Shown: positions 32,612-41,362 of the stretch, piece by piece
Position numbering within the stretch: the stretch's first letter is position 1
Layout: every line of letters begins with the position of its first letter
NCBI RefSeq assembly: GCF_016481285.1
Contig: NZ_JAENBP010000003.1
Span: forward strand, 124,001-188,000
Reading direction: 5' to 3'
From: Streptococcus zalophi
GTDB lineage: Bacteria > Bacillota > Bacilli > Lactobacillales > Streptococcaceae
Length of the DNA: 64,000 nucleotides
Notes under the pieces: model-generated
The model's input: the letters and a program-made list of their open reading frames with translations, nothing else
Told to the model about the DNA's origin: nothing
The model's database searches: none
Position numbers and translations under genes: made by a program

Positions 32612-34063
32612 TTATTTAGCTGCTGCTTTAACATACTCTTCGTTACGAGCTTTCATTTGTTTTGCATACCAGAAGAAGATTCCTAGGTAGAATACCAAGT
32701 AGATAACAAAACCAAGAACGAAAGCAATTTGTCCAGTAGTTGCTTGTCCAATAAGGTAACCAAAGATTTTTTCCATTGGTCCTTCTAAAGTAGAGTGAGT
32801 GATTAAAGCATCTGCAGGAGCATTTGCTGGGAAAGCTTGAACATTTTTAGCAAGTTCTGTCGCAAATGGTGCAATCATGGTACCAGATAATAAGAATAAT
32901 GGTAATAAAAGTGATCCGATTAAGATCATACGAAGAAGACGACCACGAGTAACCACAAGAAGCGCAGGAGTCATACCCATAGCGATGATACCTGCAAGAG
33001 GTAAGATACCATTACCAACATTTGAAAGAAGGATAGCTTCGATAAGCATAATTGGGGCTAAAATGTTAGCACATGCCCAAATTTCAGCACGACCTGCAAT
33101 AAATGGCCAGTCGAGTCCAATATTGAAACGACGTCCACCCATTTTGCTGTTTGCAAAGTTTGTGATTCCTTGAGATAGTGGTTCAACAGAGGCGATAAAC
33201 CATGAACCAATAATTGAGAATAATTCTAAGCTGGCACCAGCTGTGAATCCAAGACCAAACCATCCTTGAACGCTTTCAATAGAAATTGTTGGGTTACCCA
33301 TAATACCGATAACGAAACCTAAAACCATACCGATAAAGAACTTAGAGCCCCAGAAGCCAATTCTTTGGTTCAATTTAGCAGCATCAAAGTCGTATTTGTC
33401 TAACCATGGGAAAACTTTATCAAAAATTTTGTCTAAAATCATGATAACAGGGTTCATCATGTAGTTAAGGTGAGTCGATGTCATTGGAGAGTTATGATCA
33501 GTATTTAACAAATCGTCAAATGTTGGTTTCATCAAGTCTGAGTTGATAATTTTTAGAACACCAACAAGAACAATGGCAGCGATAGCAACTAGTAAGCCAA
33601 CAATTGTTGATACGTCATTACGTTCTGCGTACCACATAATAAGAAGTCCAGTAATAGATAAGTGCCAAATATTAAAGATATCCACATCAAGAGTATTAGT
33701 CTTATTAAGAATAATCATAACAATGTTGACAACAATCATAATTAACAAGAATAATAGGGTATATGGAGAACCCCAAGTGATTGTTGCAAGAGGTGCCCAA
33801 CCAACGTCAATAATATTCAATTGGATACCTGTGTTTTCAACAAAGGCTTGAAGTGATTCAGAAAACGCGCCAGTAAGCATACCAATGATAGCTCCAATAC
33901 CTGTAAGAGCAATCGCTAATTTTATACCCCCCTCCAAGGCTTTTGAGAACTTAACACCGAATAACATGGCTAAACCTGTCATAACGATTAACATAATAAC
34001 AGGGGCACCCAATTTGATAATCGGGTCAAAGAAATTATTAACTAATTCAATAAACTGTTGCAT
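32612..34063 (-). CDS. gatC: PTS galactitol-type transporter subunit IIC
   Basis: A 483-residue polytopic membrane protein with about 11-12 hydrophobic segments, starting MQQFIELVNNFFDPIIKLGAP. Gat-family features include GLDWPFIAGRAEIWA near residue 320. It forms the transmembrane channel of a galactitol/galactose-class PTS. Family members in streptococcal Lac.1-type clusters import galactose or related sugars as the 6-phosphate, which fits the lacABCD genes nearby. The symbol follows the Gat family and does not prove galactitol use. Confidence 0.88.
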   Translation of the reverse strand: MQQFIELVNNFFDPIIKLGAPVIMLIVMTGLAMLFGVKFSKALEGGIKLAIALTGIGAIIGMLTGAFSESLQAFVENTGIQLNIIDVGWAPLATITWGSPYTLLFLLIMIVVNIVMIILNKTNTLDVDIFNIWHLSITGLLIMWYAERNDVSTIVGLLVAIAAIVLVGVLKIINSDLMKPTFDDLLNTDHNSPMTSTHLNYMMNPVIMILDKIFDKVFPWLDKYDFDAAKLNQRIGFWGSKFFIGMVLGFVIGIMGNPTISIESVQGWFGLGFTAGASLELFSIIGSWFIASVEPLSQGITNFANSKMGGRRFNIGLDWPFIAGRAEIWACANILAPIMLIEAILLSNVGNGILPLAGIIAMGMTPALLVVTRGRLLRMILIGSLLLPLFLLSGTMIAPFATELAKNVQAFPANAPADALITHSTLEGPMEKIFGYLIGQATTGQIAFVLGFVIYLVFYLGIFFWYAKQMKARNEEYVKAAAK

Positions 34064-34090
34064 GATATTTTTTTCTCCTTAATTTATAAA

Positions 34091-34396
34091 TTATTTTAAA
34101 TCATGTTCTTTGATGATTTCTTCAATTTTGTCAAAAACTGGTTTGCTCATCGCTGGAATACGATAGAGAATTGGTCCTGCTTCAACCATTGGGATTTTTA
34201 AATCAAAGCTTAAATCAGTTTTTGCAATTGGAGTAAAGATATCATAGCGGTTAACCATTTCTTCAGTAATATCTTTCACCATCACAGCATCTGCTGTTAC
34301 AGAATAGCCTTTAGCTGATAATTCTGTTTCAAGTGCACTTTTAATTTGGTGACTAGAGTTAACACCAGCACCACAAGCTGCTAATATTTTAATCAT
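34091..34396 (-). CDS. gatB: PTS galactitol-type subunit IIB
   Basis: A 101-residue IIB protein. The phosphorylated cysteine is in ILAACGAGVNSSHQIKSA (residue 9), followed by an alternating beta-alpha fold. It accepts phosphate from IIA and passes it to the incoming sugar. Its start overlaps the IIA stop by 8 bases, so the two are coupled. Confidence 0.92.
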   Translation of the reverse strand: MIKILAACGAGVNSSHQIKSALETELSAKGYSVTADAVMVKDITEEMVNRYDIFTPIAKTDLSFDLKIPMVEAGPILYRIPAMSKPVFDKIEEIIKEHDLK

Positions 34397-34859
34397 AATG
34401 TAATACTCCTTTTTGTATTAAATATTTTTTGATAACATCTTTAGAATCCATCTTCCCTAGTTCTTCTAAATTACCTTTTTCAACAAAGAATGACATTAAC
34501 TGAGACAATACATCAGTTTGTCTGTCATTTTTATCATTGATGATAAAGAAAAATGAATTAACATAACACTCTTCCTCAGGGTTAATCATATGTTTAAAAA
34601 CTAAAGGTTTACTATTTTTAACATAGACAATCCGATCGGTTAAACAATATTTTGTTTCTGTGTGTGGAATAGCTGCATATAGAATATCCGACCCATCCAT
34701 AAGATCAATTTTAAGCCCAGTAGGAAATTCTTTTTCTCTTTCTTTCAAGGCATCTTTATATTCTTTTGTCACATAGCCAACTTTTTCCAGTTCATTGGCA
34801 ACGCTTTCAAAGAGTTGTTCTTGACTGGATACATCCGTTAATAAAATATCTTCAAACAT
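34389..34859 (-). CDS. gatA: PTS fructose/mannitol-type subunit IIA (galactitol system)
   Basis: A 156-residue IIA protein of the PTS_EIIA_2 fold. The phospho-accepting histidine is in AAIPHTETKYC near residue 67. It starts the leftward IIA-IIB-IIC operon behind a textbook promoter, a cre-like site and three phased repeats. A TTCTCC-complement ribosome site (GGAGAA) precedes the ATG. Confidence 0.9.
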   Translation of the reverse strand: MFEDILLTDVSSQEQLFESVANELEKVGYVTKEYKDALKEREKEFPTGLKIDLMDGSDILYAAIPHTETKYCLTDRIVYVKNSKPLVFKHMINPEEECYVNSFFFIINDKNDRQTDVLSQLMSFFVEKGNLEELGKMDSKDVIKKYLIQKGVLHYD

Positions 34860-34943
34860 TTGTTCTCCTTTTATACGTGAAATAGTGATAAAAATAGTCT
34901 AAAACAGTGTTGTTTTTATTTGACCTTGATTTTATTTAATCAA

Positions 34944-34972
34944 ATAATAACACAAATGTAACACTTTGTCAA
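34944..34972 (-). promoter_or_regulatory. Promoter of the gatABC-type PTS operon
   Basis: Consensus TTGACA (34967-34972) and TATTAT (34944-34949) are separated by exactly 17 bp on the leftward strand. Transcription should start near 34937, about 80 bp before the IIA start codon. Confidence 0.88.
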
Positions 34973-34978
34973 CCTATT

Positions 34979-35011
34979 TTGTTGTTTTATTGTTGTTTTA
35001 TTGTTGTTTTA
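34979..35011 (-). repeat. Three tandem 11-bp repeats upstream of the PTS promoter
   Basis: TTGTTGTTTTA occurs three times without mismatch (34979-34989, 34990-35000, 35001-35011). On the leftward strand the unit is TAAAACAACAA, ending six bases from the -35. The 11-bp period puts the copies near one helical turn apart. A degenerate copy lies downstream of the start site at about 34906-34916. These look like DeoR-family operator units. Confidence 0.8.
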
Positions 35012-35026
35012 TGTTTCGTTTTCAAC

Positions 35027-35041
35027 AAATAACGTTTTCAT
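35027..35041 (-). promoter_or_regulatory. Catabolite-responsive element (cre) upstream of the PTS operon
   Basis: ATGAAAACGTTATTT on the leftward strand matches the cre consensus WTGNAANCGNWNNCW at all fixed positions except the last C. It lies about 60 bp upstream of the -35, so CcpA control is likely, though the distance is unusual for simple repression. Confidence 0.6.
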
Positions 35042-35111
35042 TGTGAACAGTCAATAAAATCAACAATTTTAAGCATTTAATGTTAAAAACTCCTTATTCG
35101 TTTGACTTCTT

Positions 35112-35143
35112 TAAAAGGTGTTTTTTAATAAAAAACACCTTCA
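35112..35143 (-). terminator. folT terminator
   Basis: AAGGTGTTTTT / AAAAACACCTT stem with a 4-6 base loop. It lies about 30 bp after the folT stop and insulates it from the PTS promoter region. Confidence 0.8.
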
Positions 35144-35174
35144 AAATTCTAAGAAATTGAAGATGTTTTAGATG

Positions 35175-35696
35175 TTATTTTTCAATAATATATTGGAATA
35201 AATTTAATCGTTCAATACCTTTTAAAAGAAGTGTCAAAATAATAATATGTATCGGTAATTGTATCGCACTTGTAATTAAACGAGCGATAAAGGTTTCATA
35301 AAATGGTAACTGATAAAGTGTGGCTAACCATATCGTGTTTAACAAAGCACTAATTGCTATGGTATAAACTACTTGAGCCATGATAATTCTCTTTAAACTG
35401 AAAGGTTTCTTATATAAAAAATAACCATAGATTAAGCCTGTTAGAGCTGCACTAATTGTAAAACCTGGAAAAAATGGACCAGTTGGTTTGATAAAAAAAC
35501 CACCAATATCTGAGATGACCCCAACCATCATTGCAACTACTGGTCCAAGAAGAGAGCCAGCAATAGCAATAACATGAGATGCAAAACGTAACTCCAAAAT
35601 CTGTGAAATGGGTAGTTTAAAAAATCCCATCACAATAGCTAATGCAGCTAATATAGTAGCTAATGTCAGAACTCTGACATTTTTAAGTTGTAACAT
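35175..35696 (-). CDS. folT: Folate ECF transporter S component FolT
   Basis: A 173-residue integral membrane protein with six hydrophobic segments. Features are the S-component region MGFFKLPISQILELRFASHVIAI, a GxVVAMMVGVISDIGGFF core, and PFFPGFTISAALTGLIYG. These fit FolT, the folate-binding subunit of energy-coupling factor transporters, which works with EcfA1A2T encoded elsewhere. A THF riboswitch directly upstream supports folate as the ligand. ATG at 35696 follows GGAGG; a TTG five codons earlier is in frame but covers the ribosome site. Confidence 0.93.
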   Translation of the reverse strand: MLQLKNVRVLTLATILAALAIVMGFFKLPISQILELRFASHVIAIAGSLLGPVVAMMVGVISDIGGFFIKPTGPFFPGFTISAALTGLIYGYFLYKKPFSLKRIIMAQVVYTIAISALLNTIWLATLYQLPFYETFIARLITSAIQLPIHIIILTLLLKGIERLNLFQYIIEK

Positions 35697-35729
35697 AAAG
35701 AATACCTCCAAGGCAGATGGTACCTGTTA

Positions 35730-35906
35730 CTACATCAATGGCTATATACCTATCTAAAGATAAGAAAAAGTATCGTTACCTTATAGAAAAAGATGTAGCA
35801 GCGGGATGCGACTACGAAACCGCAAAAAGACAGTTCTCTCTTTTTTTCGTCCCAATGACAACTCCCCGTTCATCAGGCACTTAACGCTTCATAATCTACT
35901 CTGCTA
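35730..35906 (-). promoter_or_regulatory. Tetrahydrofolate (THF) riboswitch upstream of folT
   Basis: On the leftward strand the aptamer (about 35793-35906) contains AGAGTAGAT, GCGTTAAGTGCC, GAACGGGGAGTTG, GGACGAA and GCGGTTTCG, and closes with GCATCCCGCTGCTAC. This is the order and spacing of the THF (folT/folE) riboswitch class. AGCAG and CTGCT form P1. The 3' arm GCTACATC is complementary to GATGTAG at 35730-35736, a possible alternative pairing between aptamer and ribosome site. Confidence 0.93.
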
Positions 35907-35964
35907 TTTATTTTTGAACTGTTATTTATTATAGTGTTATTTGAAAAAAATTGCAAGTTCAAAA

Positions 35965-35997
35965 AAAAGTATCTCACGGATGGTGAGATACTTTTTT
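35965..35997 (-). terminator. lacCDX terminator
   Basis: AAAGTATCTCAC / GTGAGATACTTT stem followed by T8, about 20 bp after the lacX stop. Confidence 0.93.
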
Positions 35998-36017
35998 AAC
36001 AAACTCATTTTGATGTA

Positions 36018-36908
36018 TTATCCTAAGATTGTAATATCAAAGGCATATGTTTTTAACTCATCTGGTTGAGCATACTGCACATGACGTTTTTCTTCAAAAA
36101 CATCAGACTCTTCCAGTGATGTTGACAACCCTAACCAAGGTTCTAAAGCGATAAATGGCCCCTTATTAGGTGTTGTCCATAAAACAAGTGATGGGAAATC
36201 TTTAAATGCTACTTCAATACCCTTATCATGATTTTTAGATAATAACTTAACACTTTTCGACTCTAACTGGTCGAGAGTAATAGCATCTTCTTTGAATAAA
36301 TCAAATGATAGTGGCAAGATTTTTTCTTGGTTTAAAAAGTCTTTTCTGTCTAACAAATCCAAAAGACCTGTCTCAGGAAATTGTTTTGGAATCGTTAAAG
36401 TTTCAACTTTTTCAAACTCTAAGTAGTAATCATCGTATGACTCACCGTCTTTAATTGGACAATTAAATCCTGGATGACCTCCAATAAAGAATGGCATTTG
36501 CTTAGCATCTTTATTCTTAATCTGATACTCTGTTGTAATTGTCTTTTCAGATAAGGTATAAAGAATAGTTAATTCAAATTGAAAAGGATAGTTGTCAAGC
36601 ATTTCTTTAGTTGATTGAATGCTAAACGCAATACTATTGTTATCGTGATCTGTCACATCAAATACTTTTTTACGAACTAATCCATGACGAGGAAGAGTTC
36701 CTTCAACATGATCAGCTGAGGCAAAAATAGTTTTATCGTCTCTCACACTACCACAATTTGGAAATAGTACTGGTGCTTGTCCACTCCAATAGTTAGCATC
36801 CCCTTGCCAAAGGTATTCAATGCCTTCTTTATCTTTGATGGATGTTAAAGTGGCACCATTTTCACTAAAGGTTACTGTTAAAAAGTCATTACTTAAACTT
36901 AACATCAT
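36018..36908 (-). CDS. lacX: Aldose 1-epimerase family protein LacX
   Basis: A 296-residue GalM-fold protein of the LacX/YeaD group. It contains GATLTSIKDKEGIEYLWQ near residue 18, FIGGHPGFNCPI near 140 with the probable catalytic His, and FIALEPWLGLS near 253 with the Glu. It may interconvert anomers of galactose, tagatose or their phosphates. It is the last gene of lacC-lacD-lacX, 18 bp after lacD. LacX has no proven substrate. Confidence 0.9.
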   Translation of the reverse strand: MMLSLSNDFLTVTFSENGATLTSIKDKEGIEYLWQGDANYWSGQAPVLFPNCGSVRDDKTIFASADHVEGTLPRHGLVRKKVFDVTDHDNNSIAFSIQSTKEMLDNYPFQFELTILYTLSEKTITTEYQIKNKDAKQMPFFIGGHPGFNCPIKDGESYDDYYLEFEKVETLTIPKQFPETGLLDLLDRKDFLNQEKILPLSFDLFKEDAITLDQLESKSVKLLSKNHDKGIEVAFKDFPSLVLWTTPNKGPFIALEPWLGLSTSLEESDVFEEKRHVQYAQPDELKTYAFDITILG

Positions 36909-36926
36909 TTTTACCCGTAGTTACTT

Positions 36927-37907
36927 TTAAACTTTTTCAGTCCAAGGAGTAGCTGTTTTTTCAATGACTTTGTTTAATTCGTCAATATTATTAAATCCAG
37001 TTGTACGTAACCATTCAACAGCAGCGTCTTTACCTTCTTTAATATAAACTTCAACTGAGCCAGCCCAAGTAGCACGACCACAAAGAACACCGTTAAATTT
37101 AGCACCTGCTTCATGAGCAAATACAAGAGTTTCTTGGAAAAGTTTGCTACTTACACCTGCACTTAGGTAAATGTAAGGTAAGTTGCTTGCTGCTTCTTGA
37201 TCACGGAAGTATTGTGCTGCTTCTTCTTTAGTGTAAACCACTTCACCAGTTGCAAATCCTTCAACATAGTTCATGTTAACTGGCACTTCAACTTTTAAAA
37301 CATCAACATTGTAGCGATCTTCTGAGAAGACTTTCATTGCTTCAATCACTTTTCTTGGTTTTACTTTAGCGTATTCTGCACTTGTTGCATCTTTGATTTT
37401 TTCATCATATGAAACGATTTCAAGGTAGAAAGGAATATCTTCTGCCACACACTCAGAACCAATTCTTTCGATATATGCTTTCTTTTGAAGGTTAGTGTAA
37501 TCATCACTATCTACATCATAGTAAAGAAGGAATTTAATGGCATCTGCACCTTGTTCTTTCAAACGTTTAACAGACCACTCAACCAAACAGTCAGGTAAGC
37601 GAGTTGTTGTTGTTGCGTCGTAACCTGTTTTTTCATAAGCAAGTAATAGACCTGCATTTTCATCTTTAACGTCAACTGCTGGAAGACCAAATTCTGGGTC
37701 TAAAAGGATAGATGAAGAATATTTAGTTAATTCTTCTGATACCAAACTCTTTAATTCTTCCATTTGTGACACACTTGGTTCTTCAGTTTGATGTTGTGAC
37801 ATCATTCTTCTTAATGCCCCACGTTGGTCAAAAGCAAGTGCTGAAATCACACCATCTTTGTTTGAAAGTTTTTCCATATAACGACGTTTTTGTTCTGTAA
37901 GTGACAT
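36927..37907 (-). CDS. lacD: Tagatose-1,6-bisphosphate aldolase
   Basis: A 326-residue class I (Schiff-base) aldolase splitting tagatose 1,6-bisphosphate into DHAP and glyceraldehyde 3-phosphate. Signatures include [14 protein letters not shown] near residue 23, [11 protein letters not shown] near 67, the probable Schiff-base lysine in [11 protein letters not shown] near 205, and [12 protein letters not shown] near 248. In S. pyogenes a LacD paralogue (LacD.1) also acts as a metabolic regulator of speB. Whether this copy has such a role cannot be told from sequence. Confidence 0.95.
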   Translation of the reverse strand: MSLTEQKRRYMEKLSNKDGVISALAFDQRGALRRMMSQHQTEEPSVSQMEELKSLVSEELTKYSSSILLDPEFGLPAVDVKDENAGLLLAYEKTGYDATTTTRLPDCLVEWSVKRLKEQGADAIKFLLYYDVDSDDYTNLQKKAYIERIGSECVAEDIPFYLEIVSYDEKIKDATSAEYAKVKPRKVIEAMKVFSEDRYNVDVLKVEVPVNMNYVEGFATGEVVYTKEEAAQYFRDQEAASNLPYIYLSAGVSSKLFQETLVFAHEAGAKFNGVLCGRATWAGSVEVYIKEGKDAAVEWLRTTGFNNIDELNKVIEKTATPWTEKV

Positions 37908-37909
37908 TT

Positions 37910-38839
37910 TTATACCTCTTCTACTTTAATTTGTTTATATAAGTTATCATAGTTTGCCATGTTGACATGACCAGTCATTTTTTCTTGTGCATTAAGCATA
38001 CCTAGAACATTAGCTTTTGTAAGGAGATCCTCATCACTTTCATTGTGTAAAAGTGCTGACGAAATCCCTGCTACTGTTGAGTCTCCTGAACCAACAGGAT
38101 TCACAACAGAAATTTTTGGAATAGTGACGCGATAGAAAGTATCGTGATGTTTTGCAAAAGCTCCTTTAGAACCTAAAGAAACAACAATCCATTCAATTCC
38201 TGAGAATAAGTCATCATTTAGAACTGTTTTTAATTCTTCAATATCAGAAGAAACAGAACGACCCAATAATTGAGATAATTCTTCTAAATTTGGTTTAATA
38301 ACCGTAGGTTTATTTTTAGATGCTAAAACAGCCTCCAAAGCTTTACCTGAACAATCTAACACCACTTTTTTATGATAAGTGTTAGCAATTTCAATCATTC
38401 TTGAGTAATAATCTTGCTCAAGACCATCTGGTAAGCTACCAGAAATAGCAACAACATCTGCTTGTTTTAGAATAATTTTAAAATGATTGAGGAAACCCTC
38501 ACTCTCATCTAAATCAAGCATAGGTCCTTTTTCTAAAATTTCTGTTTGGTTGCCATCATGTAAAATAGCAACACAGTTTCTAGTATCACGGCTGATACTA
38601 AAGAAACATTTTTTTATACTATTATCCAGATGCTCAGTCAGATACTCACCAGTTGTGCCTCCAATACACCCACTGGCCATGACTTTATCACCAAGCTCAG
38701 ATAAAACTCTAGTAACATTTAACCCTTTGCCTCCAGGTGTTTTAACAACTTCAGACACCCGATTGACCGTATCCAAATCCAAACGCTCTAAATGATATGA
38801 AATATCAACAGATGGATTCATGGTAATGGTTAATATCAT
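37910..38839 (-). CDS. lacC: Tagatose-6-phosphate kinase
   Basis: A 309-residue PfkB-family kinase forming tagatose 1,6-bisphosphate. It starts [15 protein letters not shown]. The substrate loop [17 protein letters not shown] lies near residue 34, and the ATP/catalytic motif [13 protein letters not shown] near 248 includes the catalytic Asp. The gene is full-length, unlike the truncated lacC.1 reported in S. pyogenes. It starts the leftward lacC-lacD-lacX unit, divergent from a lacR-like gene. Confidence 0.93.
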   Translation of the reverse strand: MILTITMNPSVDISYHLERLDLDTVNRVSEVVKTPGGKGLNVTRVLSELGDKVMASGCIGGTTGEYLTEHLDNSIKKCFFSISRDTRNCVAILHDGNQTEILEKGPMLDLDESEGFLNHFKIILKQADVVAISGSLPDGLEQDYYSRMIEIANTYHKKVVLDCSGKALEAVLASKNKPTVIKPNLEELSQLLGRSVSSDIEELKTVLNDDLFSGIEWIVVSLGSKGAFAKHHDTFYRVTIPKISVVNPVGSGDSTVAGISSALLHNESDEDLLTKANVLGMLNAQEKMTGHVNMANYDNLYKQIKVEEV

Positions 38840-38967
38840 TACATTCTCCTTTCATTTAATGGGAACTTATCTCATTTTTATGGCTTTAAAGCTAAGCAAA
38901 CCTTAAAGTGATTAAATCATTCTAGTAGACAAATTGCCTAATAAAATAATCTCATTTCCACATTTAT

Positions 38968-39035
38968 AATATAAACCAAAACAAACACAAAGTCAAGGTT
39001 TTTATGTTTGTATTTGTTTGTATTTATTTGTTTTT
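38968..39035 (-). promoter_or_regulatory. lacC promoter and LacR-type operator repeats
   Basis: On the leftward strand TTGACT (38991-38996) and TATATT (38968-38973) are 17 bp apart. Just upstream, TGTTTGTATT occurs twice in tandem on the plus strand (39005-39024), followed by TATTTGTTTT. A related inverted piece, AAACAAACACAAAG, lies in the spacer. TTTGTTTG-type units are typical LacR targets, so the regulator encoded at 39127 probably represses here. Confidence 0.75.
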
Positions 39036-39057
39036 TATAAGAATAAAAATAAAGTGA

Positions 39058-39086
39058 TTGAAAAAAACAAGCCTCTATGCTATTAT
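39058..39086 (+). promoter_or_regulatory. lacR-like gene promoter
   Basis: TTGAAA (39058-39063) and TATTAT (39081-39086) are 17 bp apart, divergent from the lacC promoter. The repeat block lies between the two. Confidence 0.7.
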
Positions 39087-39126
39087 AAATTTATAATCAG
39101 TCAATGACTATATGAAGGAGAATAGC

Positions 39127-39897
39127 ATGTTAAAGAGAGAACGCTTACAAAGGATTCTTGAAAAAGTTAACAATGAGGGACTTATTACAGTGCAAGAAAT
39201 CATTGCCGAACTAGATGTCTCTGACATGACTGTTCGAAGAGATTTAGACGAATTAGAAAAAAATGGAAAGTTAATTCGAGTACACGGGGGTGCACAAAGT
39301 ATTAGTCAAAATAGTTTCTATGAACGTTCTAATACTGAAAAACTCACAAAACAAATCAACGAAAAAAAAGAAATTGCTGCTGTTGCTGCAACACTAATTA
39401 ACGATGGTGAAACTATTTTTCTTGGACCAGGTACAACAATTGAATGTCTAGCAAGAGAACTTCGCCAACGTAAATTACGCATTATCACAAATAGCTTGCC
39501 TGTTTTTAATATTTTAAAAGATAGTCAGTCAGTTGACCTTATTCTTCTTGGCGGAGAATATCGAGATATTACAGGTGCTTTTGTAGGTAGCTTTGCTAAT
39601 AACTATGTTAAATCTTTAAAATTTTCAAAATCATTTATCAGTGCGAATGCTATCTACAAAGATCGCGTGGCAACCTACAGTGAATCTGAAGGAGAATTAC
39701 TTAATATTGTTTTAAATAATTCGATTCAAAAAATTCTACTTGTTGATTATACCAAATTTGGTCGCTATGATTTCTATGTTTTCTACAAAACCAATTATTT
39801 CGATTATTTGATTACAGATTCTAATATTTCTCAAGAAAATCAAAAAATTTATAATCAATACACTGAAATTATTATCCCAAAAAACACTATGAAATAA
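39127..39897 (+). CDS. lacR: DeoR family transcriptional regulator (LacR-like)
   Basis: A 256-residue DeoR-family repressor. The recognition helix is VSDMTVRRDLDELEKNG near residue 30, and the effector domain has GETIFLGPGTTIE, TNSLPVFN and DYTKFGRYDF. ATG at 39127 follows AAGGAG, so the upstream ATG at 39112, which includes that site, is rejected. It is divergent from lacCDX with TGTTTGTATT repeats between, so it very likely controls that operon. Tagatose 6-phosphate is the known inducer of LacR in related systems. Confidence 0.88.
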   Translation: MLKRERLQRILEKVNNEGLITVQEIIAELDVSDMTVRRDLDELEKNGKLIRVHGGAQSISQNSFYERSNTEKLTKQINEKKEIAAVAATLINDGETIFLGPGTTIECLARELRQRKLRIITNSLPVFNILKDSQSVDLILLGGEYRDITGAFVGSFANNYVKSLKFSKSFISANAIYKDRVATYSESEGELLNIVLNNSIQKILLVDYTKFGRYDFYVFYKTNYFDYLITDSNISQENQKIYNQYTEIIIPKNTMK

Positions 39898-39898
39898 A

Positions 39899-39926
39899 AA
39901 AACATTGTTTGACAATGTTTTTTTAT
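39899..39926 (+). terminator. lacR-like gene terminator
   Basis: AAACATTGT / ACAATGTTT stem followed by T7, a few bases after the stop. Confidence 0.85.
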
Positions 39927-39953
39927 TTTTCTATGCTTATTTTAAACTACTCA

Positions 39954-41351
39954 CTAGTCACTGACTGAAAAACGATTTGTCATTAAATTGCTTGCATCAT
40001 GAAGAAGTTTTCCTAAGAGAATATTGGTTTTTTCTTCTACATAGTCACTCATAGATTGATTTTCTTGTTCAAAATCAATTGTTTCACCTTGAGCAAATGC
40101 TTTATCAACTGTTAAAAGTCGCTCATGTCCTTTTGCCATAATCTCTTGATTGTAGCTTTCAATATCTCCTTCATGTTGTCTAAAATGAGGGTCACTAATA
40201 GCTGCTATCAAGCGATTGGTCCAGTAAAAACTCTTGGTTGTCACTGTTTTTGGTGTATAAGCAAAATACTCTGGTGTGCTACTAATTTGCGTAAAGAAAG
40301 GCACCATAGTGTTAAAAGGCATGGAACCATAACTTAACCACTGAATCCCTGTTGTTTCTTTAGGTTTATCAGGACGAAGTTGTAACAGAGCAGTTTGACT
40401 GGTTCTATTGATACCAATAGGTCTAAAGGCTTTTTTAAAGTGCTCATCACCTTCCAGTCCATAAGGATCATAAACAGTGTTTTGATAATGCCCGCTTAAA
40501 ACATACTTGATGTCCTCAACGGTAATCTTACGATAAGGTTTTTGACACCAAGGAATGAAAAAACTAGTTGGCTCTTGCTTTATTTCTGGATTTAAAAATC
40601 TTTGAATAGACCAAGATCTTGGAGTGTTATATTGTCTATCTTTATCTTTTTGACTACCAAAAGCTAGTCTCGGGTTAAAATGTTCATGACTATAATTCAA
40701 GTCAAGATGATTTTCTATAATAAACTCACGAAGACCTGTTGAGTAAAGAAAATGGTCAGGATTATTAAATTCAAAGTAATCAAGTCCAAGTTGATTAGGG
40801 TTGGTGACATAAGTATTGTCTGGTACACGTCTTGCAATCCAATGATGACCACCAACTGTTTCTAGCCACCAGATTTCATTGACGTCTGAAAAAGCTATCC
40901 CATTTGACTCATAGGTGCCAAATTCTTCAAGAATCTTTCCTAAACGTTTGACACCATCACGCGCTGAGTGAATATAAGGTAAAACTAGTGTCACCATATC
41001 TTCTTCACCAATGCCAGAAGGCACTAACGGATCTGCTCCTAACACACGACTATTGGTTGTGATGGTTTCTGTCGCACTCATGGCAATATTTTCTTCATTG
41101 ATACCAGCTGCTGCCCAAAGACCATCTTTTCTAAGAGCATCTGGTACGGCTGTGTAGCGCATTGGTTCTTCATCAAGTGACATTTCAAATGATGATAAAA
41201 CTGAACGATATTTCTTTGGTTGGTCTTCTTTATTAAAGACGACAAAATGCTTTGGTGTGAATTCCCCATTTTGCGAATCTTCTGTTCTAGCAATCATGGT
41301 AGAGCCATCATAACTAGCATTTTTACCAACAAGAATGGTTGTACATCCCAT
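39954..41351 (-). CDS. pepD: C69 family dipeptidase (PepD)
   Basis: A 465-residue N-terminal-nucleophile hydrolase. It starts [16 protein letters not shown], with Cys3 as the probable nucleophile exposed after N-terminal processing, then [12 protein letters not shown]. Other C69 features are [15 protein letters not shown] near residue 84 and [20 protein letters not shown] near 164. It cleaves dipeptides in the cytoplasm, since no signal peptide is seen. It lies 11 bp after whiA on the same strand and may be the distal gene of rapZ-yvcK-whiA. Confidence 0.9.
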   Translation of the reverse strand: MGCTTILVGKNASYDGSTMIARTEDSQNGEFTPKHFVVFNKEDQPKKYRSVLSSFEMSLDEEPMRYTAVPDALRKDGLWAAAGINEENIAMSATETITTNSRVLGADPLVPSGIGEEDMVTLVLPYIHSARDGVKRLGKILEEFGTYESNGIAFSDVNEIWWLETVGGHHWIARRVPDNTYVTNPNQLGLDYFEFNNPDHFLYSTGLREFIIENHLDLNYSHEHFNPRLAFGSQKDKDRQYNTPRSWSIQRFLNPEIKQEPTSFFIPWCQKPYRKITVEDIKYVLSGHYQNTVYDPYGLEGDEHFKKAFRPIGINRTSQTALLQLRPDKPKETTGIQWLSYGSMPFNTMVPFFTQISSTPEYFAYTPKTVTTKSFYWTNRLIAAISDPHFRQHEGDIESYNQEIMAKGHERLLTVDKAFAQGETIDFEQENQSMSDYVEEKTNILLGKLLHDASNLMTNRFSVSD

Positions 41352-41362
41352 CTTTTTTCCTC

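Noticed and set aside
34979-35011. Tandem repeat considered as a possible CRISPR fragment
   Set aside because: Units are 11 bp without spacers; they are better explained as operator repeats next to a promoter.
36927-37907. lacD considered as the LacD.1-type regulator of virulence
   Set aside because: The sequence supports an intact aldolase. The regulatory role is known for one S. pyogenes paralogue and cannot be inferred here.
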